Part shown: piece after piece, positions 59,312-64,000 of the stretch
How the letters are laid out: each line of letters starts with the position of its first letter
Position numbering within the stretch: the first letter of the stretch is position 1
Notes under the pieces: generated by a model
What the model saw: only the letters and a program-made list of their open reading frames with translations
What the model was told of the DNA's origin: nothing
Database searches by the model: none
Translations under genes and position numbers: made by a program
Source of the DNA: Hallerella sp964501065
GTDB lineage: Bacteria; Fibrobacterota; Fibrobacteria; Fibrobacterales; Fibrobacteraceae
Assembly (NCBI GenBank): GCA_964501065.1
Contig: CAZCRF010000005.1
Coordinates: 1 to 64,000, forward strand
Direction: 5' to 3'
Length of the DNA: 64,000 bases

Positions 59312-60765
59312 CATATCTGGTAACGCAGATACGCTCCGATGGCGTGCATGGTGCGGGACATGGGTTCCACGCGTTCGTAGGCGGCGATTTTCGCATAGGT
59401 GTTGAGACGCAGCCCGACGAAAAAGTCTTTCGGGAGGGCGCATTCTATCCCGGCGTTGTTGAAGAAGACGAAATCGTAGCCCTTGGTGCCGTAGTGCGGT
59501 TCGGTGTTCGGCCAGCTGTGGAACAGGAACGCGGACACGTTGTTGTAAAAGTGGAGGCGATGGGCGAATCCCAGTTTGATGGACGCCTTGTAGTTGAAGC
59601 CCAGGCTGTATTGGTAGTCCCGGGTCTTTTTGTAATTGGAATCCGCCTTTGCCAAGACTTCGTCGTAGTTGAAGTCGGATGAACCGAGCAAGACGTAAGA
59701 AGGCATGTGGCTCATTTGGAAGTGGAAATTCTTGGAAAGGTTGACGCTGACTTCCGCGCCGAGACCTATCGACAGGGCGGACATTTCGACTAGGTCGCCG
59801 TAGAAGGTGTCGAAGTGCAGATAAGTTCCCAAGTCGACCCAGTTCCGGTTGTCGGCGTGCAGGTTGATGTTCGCCAGCTTTCCCGTCGAGGAAACGCGCA
59901 TCATCATGCCGTCTTCGCTTTGGTCTTGGCTGAAGGAGAAGGTGAAATATTCGAACGGTTGCCGGATTTTCCGGTCGGGACGCCCGTAGGCCAGATTCAG
60001 TCCGTAAAAAACGGACGGGGAATTCCAATCGTTGTCGGAACGGTCGTCGGCATCTTGGTCGTAGCGGTATTCGTTGCCGAACCTCCGCCCGACTCCGGCG
60101 AGGACTGACCATTCCATCGGGGCGTATCCGGGGTTCGTCGGGCTGGGGCCGTTCACCCACTCTTGGATGTAGGCGAAAGGGCTTGCCGCAAAGGCGAAGA
60201 TGTTTTCGAGTACGCCTGCATCGGGTTTTGCCAGGGCGCGCGTCGAAATCCGGTAGAGCATTTCTCCGTAGATGGTGCCGCCGACGCTCGTCGCGATGAG
60301 GTCGTTCGGGGCCGGGTATTCCGTTTCGCAGAACATTTCCCAGATGTAGGATCCGGTGAGCGTGAAGAAATAGCTTTCGTAAAATCCGTATCCGGCGGAA
60401 CGCGCCGAGGAATAATACATGGAACCTTGGTAGGGATGCCCGAAGAAGTTGATGGCGAAGTGGTTGTCGTCCCATTTCCAGCCTTCCCTGTAGTTCCGCT
60501 TCCAGTAGGACGGCCCGGTCTTGGCGTAATCCTTTCGGAGGACGAATCGGTCCCACCCCCAGACGAAGGCGTCCTGCAGGACGATTTCGGCGAACGGGAT
60601 GATGACGGGGAGCTTTTTGCCGGTAGGCTCTCGCGGGGTGAATTCGTTTGCGGATTCGGTTGCGAAGTTTGACGTGTCTTTGGGGGCGTTCGCCGAGACT
60701 CTGTCGTCTGAAAGGGCGGCCGTGGCCGCGAAAAGGAGAAACAGGATGCCGGGCAAAAATTTCAT
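59311..60765 (-). CDS. DUF3943-like outer-membrane protein
   Basis: A 484-residue exported protein. A signal peptide (MKFLPGILFLLFAATAALS), then WDDNHFAINFFGHPYQGSMYYSSARSAGYGF and a block with TSVGGTIYGEMLYRIS, phrases of the DUF3943 family. The second half alternates aromatic strands and ends in a C-terminal aromatic/hydrophobic strand (AYLRYQI), as outer-membrane barrels do. Function unknown. It overlaps the HAD gene by ATGA-type coupling. Confidence 0.75.
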   Translation of the reverse strand: MKFLPGILFLLFAATAALSDDRVSANAPKDTSNFATESANEFTPREPTGKKLPVIIPFAEIVLQDAFVWGWDRFVLRKDYAKTGPSYWKRNYREGWKWDDNHFAINFFGHPYQGSMYYSSARSAGYGFYESYFFTLTGSYIWEMFCETEYPAPNDLIATSVGGTIYGEMLYRISTRALAKPDAGVLENIFAFAASPFAYIQEWVNGPSPTNPGYAPMEWSVLAGVGRRFGNEYRYDQDADDRSDNDWNSPSVFYGLNLAYGRPDRKIRQPFEYFTFSFSQDQSEDGMMMRVSSTGKLANINLHADNRNWVDLGTYLHFDTFYGDLVEMSALSIGLGAEVSVNLSKNFHFQMSHMPSYVLLGSSDFNYDEVLAKADSNYKKTRDYQYSLGFNYKASIKLGFAHRLHFYNNVSAFLFHSWPNTEPHYGTKGYDFVFFNNAGIECALPKDFFVGLRLNTYAKIAAYERVEPMSRTMHAIGAYLRYQI

Positions 60766-60894
60766 AGCTTTGCTAAAAATGCTTTTTTCGTGAGATTTTT
60801 GTAGGCAGAATAGGATAAAATCGGCGATTTCGGGGATGAGTGGGGCGGAACGCGCCTTCTTTGGCTTCCCGTGGATGAATGTGACGATGTTTTC

Positions 60895-60900
60895 TATATT
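60895..60900 (+). promoter_or_regulatory. -10-like TATATT, 9 bases before the MNT-like gene
   Basis: TATATT ends 9 bases before the ATG at 60910; no Shine-Dalgarno. Confidence 0.35.
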
Positions 60901-60909
60901 TGCGCCACA

Positions 60910-61233
60910 ATGCCTTTATGTCTTGAACAAGAACAACTAGATGTCGTCCGGCGAATTTTGAACGTCCATTTCGCGGGACTTGAAGTGGATGCTTACGGTC
61001 CTCGCGTGACCGGAAAGGATTTGACGCCGGAATCGGCGTTGAACGTGGTCGTGTTATCTTCGAAGCCGATTCCCCTCGACGAAATGGTGGGAGTGGAAAA
61101 AGCCTTTGCCGACAGCGGTCTGCCGTTTCGGGTGGACATCGTGGACGGGGCGAAGCTCACGGAGAACATGCAGAAAAGCATCAAGAAAGAGCGTGAAGTC
61201 ATCCAGGAAGCTGATCCTGGCGAAATTCGGTAG
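60910..61233 (+). CDS. Degenerate minimal nucleotidyltransferase (MNT-like) protein, probably inactive
   Basis: A 107-residue protein with the shape of a minimal DNA-polymerase-beta-type nucleotidyltransferase: AYGPRVTGKDL aligns with the GSRxxG helix start, and a SGLPFRVDIVDGAKL block matches the LPyxVDvvD segment of the family, with KSIKKEREVIQE at the end. But GS has become GP and the SDLDL-type catalytic aspartates read SALNVVVL, so both metal-binding acids are lost. The usual HEPN toxin partner is not adjacent. Likely a pseudoenzyme. It sits 8 bases before the LpoA-like gene. Confidence 0.65.
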   Translation: MPLCLEQEQLDVVRRILNVHFAGLEVDAYGPRVTGKDLTPESALNVVVLSSKPIPLDEMVGVEKAFADSGLPFRVDIVDGAKLTENMQKSIKKEREVIQEADPGEIR

Positions 61234-61241
61234 GATTTTTT

Positions 61242-63047
61242 ATGTTCAAACGATGGATTCTTTTGGCGTTCTCCCTGGCCTTGTCCACGGGGACTTCCCT
61301 TGCCGCATCATTAGAACTTTCCGGGGCGGCGGATGCCGCGAGGGGCGGGGACTGCGCCTCGGCCGTTCCCGTGTTGAAACCCTTGGCGGAAAAGAAACTC
61401 CAGACGGAGGACGGCGCCTTCGCTGCGGAGCTGCTCGCCGGGTGTTACGAAATGTCCGGAGACACGGCGAATTTGAATCAGCTCGTTTTGCGGTATTTGG
61501 AGTATTATGCGGGCAACCCGTCGCGGGCGAAGATGGAAATTTTCGCGGCGAAGCGCGCCTTGCAAAAGGATTCGACTTTCATGGACGGCGTGTCGACCCT
61601 CCTTGGGGTGGTTTCCTATGCCAAGGATTCGAAGGTGAAGGGAGAAGCGGAGAATCTCCTCCTGTCGCTGATTTTGTCGGACGCCCGGCTGGATATCCCC
61701 CGGTTGACTTCGCTCTCGGACAAGGTCTTGGTCAGCCGTCGTGTGTCGAATGCGGCTTGGCTCCGGCTCGGGAAGTTGCACGCGGCGAAGAAGAACGCCA
61801 AGGCGGCGCGTTATTGGTTCAAGAAGGTGGTCGCCGCCGGGGAACGGGAAGATTGGGTGTCCGAGGCGAAAAAGGCTTTGGGCGAATTGGAAGGGCGGCC
61901 ATCCATTCCGACGTTGCTTGTGCTGGCCCCTCTTTCCGGGGATTTTGCGGAATTTGGCCGGGATGCCGTGAAAGGAGTCCGGCTTGCGCTTGAACAGTCC
62001 GGGTTGAAGGGAAAGGTGAACCTTCGGGTGGCCGATACGCGGGCGGATGCCGTCGAGGCTTTGCGTCGGACGAGACAGGCCGTGGCGCAGGACAGCGTCG
62101 TCGCCATCATCGGCCCCGTGATGAGCTCCCCGGCGGCGGCTGTCGGTGCGTGGCTCAGCTCTTCGCAAACGAAAATCCCGATGCTCACTCCGACGGCGAC
62201 GGATGCGGGCATTTCCCGCATGGGGGCGAACATTTTCCAAGTGAACGTGAGCATGGACAACTTGGCTTCGGGTATCGCCAATTATGCCGTGGACTGCTTG
62301 GGCATTCGCGAATTCGCCATCCTTTCCCCGGCGGGGGATTTCGGCACGGCGATGTCGCAGAGCTTTGAACGGGCGGTCGAAAGCCGCGGGGCGGCGGTTG
62401 TCGCCGTCCAAGGGTATGAGGAGGGGCATCCGGATTACACGACGGAATTCCGCAAGTTGCGCGCTGTGCGGTTCAACCAAATCTTGCACAAGAAGAACAT
62501 TGCCCGCGGGGCGAAAGATTTGGATGCGATTTCGAACAAGGACCGCCGTTCCTATCTGCAGGATTCGGTATTCCGGATTCCTGGCATCTTCATCCCCAGT
62601 TCAAGCCCTTCGGACGCGGGTTTGATGAGCGGACAGGTCGCTTACAACAAATTCAACGGGACGCTTCTCGGCACATCGGGGTGGTATGGCGAAGATTTAA
62701 TCCAAGAAGGGAAAAAATTGGTGGAAGGGGCGTTCTTCAGCGTACCTTTTGCCGATTCGGACTCGAACGGGAATTTCAAGAGCTTCAGCGATGCGTACAA
62801 GGCGAAATGGAACGAAGAGCCTAAAGCGGATCGGGTGAGCGGATTGAGCTTTTCTGCGGCGAACATCGTCCTTTCCCTGTTGGCGTCCGGCGAGGTGGAT
62901 TTGGTGAAGAAGATTCACTCGCAAAAGGTTTTCCCCGGCGTTTATGGAGAAATCCGATTTGAACGGGGCGCAAATGCCAACATGCAAATCATGAGCGTGG
63001 ATTCCGGGGCGTTCGTCGACAAGACCGGCTGCCCGGCGAAGCCTTGA
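61242..63047 (+). CDS. LpoA/LppC-like periplasmic protein with type 1 periplasmic-binding fold
   Basis: A 601-residue exported protein (signal MFKRWILLAFSLALSTGTSLAAS, no lipobox). The N-terminal 210 residues are TPR-like helices, the rest is a periplasmic-binding (Peripla_BP_6) fold: LLVLAPLSGDFAEFGRDAVKGVRLALE, VAIIGPVMSSPAAAVGAWL, IPMLTPTATDAGISRMG. This domain order equals LpoA, the activator of PBP1a, though no lipidation cysteine is seen. An amino-acid-binding role is the alternative. Confidence 0.8.
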   Translation: MFKRWILLAFSLALSTGTSLAASLELSGAADAARGGDCASAVPVLKPLAEKKLQTEDGAFAAELLAGCYEMSGDTANLNQLVLRYLEYYAGNPSRAKMEIFAAKRALQKDSTFMDGVSTLLGVVSYAKDSKVKGEAENLLLSLILSDARLDIPRLTSLSDKVLVSRRVSNAAWLRLGKLHAAKKNAKAARYWFKKVVAAGEREDWVSEAKKALGELEGRPSIPTLLVLAPLSGDFAEFGRDAVKGVRLALEQSGLKGKVNLRVADTRADAVEALRRTRQAVAQDSVVAIIGPVMSSPAAAVGAWLSSSQTKIPMLTPTATDAGISRMGANIFQVNVSMDNLASGIANYAVDCLGIREFAILSPAGDFGTAMSQSFERAVESRGAAVVAVQGYEEGHPDYTTEFRKLRAVRFNQILHKKNIARGAKDLDAISNKDRRSYLQDSVFRIPGIFIPSSSPSDAGLMSGQVAYNKFNGTLLGTSGWYGEDLIQEGKKLVEGAFFSVPFADSDSNGNFKSFSDAYKAKWNEEPKADRVSGLSFSAANIVLSLLASGEVDLVKKIHSQKVFPGVYGEIRFERGANANMQIMSVDSGAFVDKTGCPAKP

Positions 63048-63067
63048 CGGGTTCGAGAGGGTTCGCT

Positions 63068-64000
63068 TTGGCCAAAGCTCGGACTGCATTCGCCTTTTCC
63101 GTATGCTGCGCGGCTTTTGCATTTGCTGCGGACTCTTCCCTTTTTTCTCTGCCGGGGGAACTGCAGCGGACTGCGGAACGTTCCGTCGCCTTGGCGTTTG
63201 ACATGGACTATGCGGGTTCTTATGCGGAAACGGAAAAGCTCCAAAAGGGAAATCCCGGCGCGGCTTGCGTCTTGCGGAACGTTGCGCGCCTTTCCGAATT
63301 CGACGATACGGGCGACACGGTGGCTTTGCGGAATGCGGAACGGGAGCTTTCCGAATGCCGTGCGGAAGGCGCGTGGGACGTATTGCGGGAATTTGAATTG
63401 GGTTATGCGAAGACGGCTTTGGGAAGTTCCCTCAAGGGTGCTCTGGCGACGCGGAAGGCTGCAAAAAAATTCGAAGATTCGGATGATGCCGACGCCCGGG
63501 CGGTTTACGCGATTTACGCCTATTACGTCGAGGACGGTTTTAGCTTCCTCCCCTTCGTTTCGGACGACAGGGACGCACACTTGAAAGTTTTGGAGGAACG
63601 CTCCGCAAATTCCAGACTTTTTTGGCCGCTCTTTGCGACTCCCCTCGCTTGGATGTATTACGACCGGGGGGAATACGGGAAGGCTTTGGCTGTCGTGGAA
63701 AGCGCGTTGGCGAAGGCCCCGAAAAATGCCGTCTTTTGGCAGATGAAGGCCGATATGCTGTACAAGCAGAAACGGTATGCGGAGGCTGCGCGAATTTACG
63801 AGCGGAGCGCTGCGGAGTACCTTTCGCGGACGGGGAAGTCGGTACGGTATTTTTGCGCGGTCGGCAACTTGGCGCGCATTTACCTGGATGCGGGGAATTT
63901 GGAAAAGTCCCGGATGCATGCGGAGAAACTGAAGTCCGCCGATTATGAAAAAGTGGAACGGTGGATGCCCGGGTCGCTCATCAAGGACTTGAAGAAGAAA
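63068..64000 (+). CDS. Exported TPR protein, cut by the right window edge
   Basis: An open frame without stop to the window end (at least 311 residues). The TTG at 63068 has GAGAGG 7 bases upstream; another TTG at 63044 overlaps the previous stop. The signal peptide reads ARTAFAFSVCCAAFAFA. The rest is helical with TPR-like repeats: SLAW-type start (PLAWMYYDRGEYGKALAVVESALAKAPKNAVFWQMKADMLYKQKRYAEAARIYE) is a textbook TPR pair. It follows the LpoA-like gene within about 20 bases, so probably same operon. Function unknown. Confidence 0.75.
   Translation, partial: MAKARTAFAFSVCCAAFAFAADSSLFSLPGELQRTAERSVALAFDMDYAGSYAETEKLQKGNPGAACVLRNVARLSEFDDTGDTVALRNAERELSECRAEGAWDVLREFELGYAKTALGSSLKGALATRKAAKKFEDSDDADARAVYAIYAYYVEDGFSFLPFVSDDRDAHLKVLEERSANSRLFWPLFATPLAWMYYDRGEYGKALAVVESALAKAPKNAVFWQMKADMLYKQKRYAEAARIYERSAAEYLSRTGKSVRYFCAVGNLARIYLDAGNLEKSRMHAEKLKSADYEKVERWMPGSLIKDLKKK

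Noticed and set aside
1..64000. CRISPR arrays, rRNA operons, complete insertion sequences or prophage
   Set aside because: No regularly spaced repeats, rRNA-like stretches, transposase or phage structural genes were recognised.

Overview
The window looks like a chromosomal segment from a member of the Fibrobacterota (Fibrobacter or a close relative). The main evidence is a lipoprotein ending in a FISUMP-type domain (Fibrobacter succinogenes major paralogous domain), a secreted pectate lyase with serine-rich linkers and a C-terminal sorting-like tail, and several families common in strict anaerobes (flavodiiron protein, rubrerythrin, a carboxyltransferase of the oxaloacetate decarboxylase type). 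The sequence is GC-rich except for the left edge, so the taxonomy is an inference. No rRNA, tRNA or CRISPR array was found. The window cuts one gene at each end.

Layout. 1-1.9 kb: end of a two-gene McrBC/LlaJI-like restriction module. 2.2-3.5 kb: mnmE. 3.6-8.8 kb: pectate lyase, an ABC-class ATPase, a PEGA-domain secreted protein and a NYN-LOTUS protein. 8.8-10.9 kb: an accessory island with a dispersed-repeat relic, a G10 tract, the FISUMP lipoprotein and, just downstream, what I read as the broken C-terminal remnant of a reverse transcriptase of the diversity-generating retroelement (DGR) type. 11-14.2 kb: RNase R and an RgpF-like protein. 14.2-27.6 kb: twelve tightly packed minus-strand genes (thioredoxin-like/TPR, two M16 peptidases, an unknown secreted protein, TrmH, an MCE protein, HPr, enzyme I, lytic transglycosylase, EamA transporter, PrmA, HemE) that look like one operon. 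27.7-30.8 kb: a divergent plus-strand cluster of a zinc-ribbon protein, two membrane-anchored paralogues and an AI-2E transporter. 31-34 kb: HU, a tiny lipoprotein, an acetyltransferase and the carboxyltransferase. 34-39 kb: a CotH-like lipoprotein and two secreted paralogues with near-identical ends and unrelated middles. 39-42.8 kb: murJ, rubrerythrin, mscL and a second EamA transporter. 42.7-52.7 kb: a second long minus-strand operon (S41 protease, MlaE, DciA, GyrB, polyprenyl synthase, flavodiiron protein, PcrA, arginase-like). 52.8-64 kb: a short sigma-70 factor, an orphan LytS-type kinase, two tandem Rrf2 regulators, a beta-barrel protein, the LpoB/COG3014 pair, a HAD phosphatase, a DUF3943-like protein, a catalytically degenerate nucleotidyltransferase, an LpoA-like protein and a truncated TPR protein.

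How it works together: much of the segment concerns the cell envelope (MurJ, LpoB- and LpoA-like activators, lytic transglycosylase, MCE/MlaE, S41 and M16 proteases, polyprenyl phosphate synthesis), with oxygen/NO detoxification and Fe-S-type regulation beside it. A recurring promoter architecture stands out: many genes at the head of a transcript have a -10-like hexamer ending only 6-9 bases before the start codon and no Shine-Dalgarno, suggesting leaderless mRNAs, whereas HU, RNase R, rubrerythrin, PEGA, LpoB and the flavodiiron gene have clear Shine-Dalgarno sequences. The most unusual item is the FISUMP gene followed by the RT remnant: it suggests this lipoprotein once belonged to, or still receives variation in trans from, a diversity-generating retroelement.
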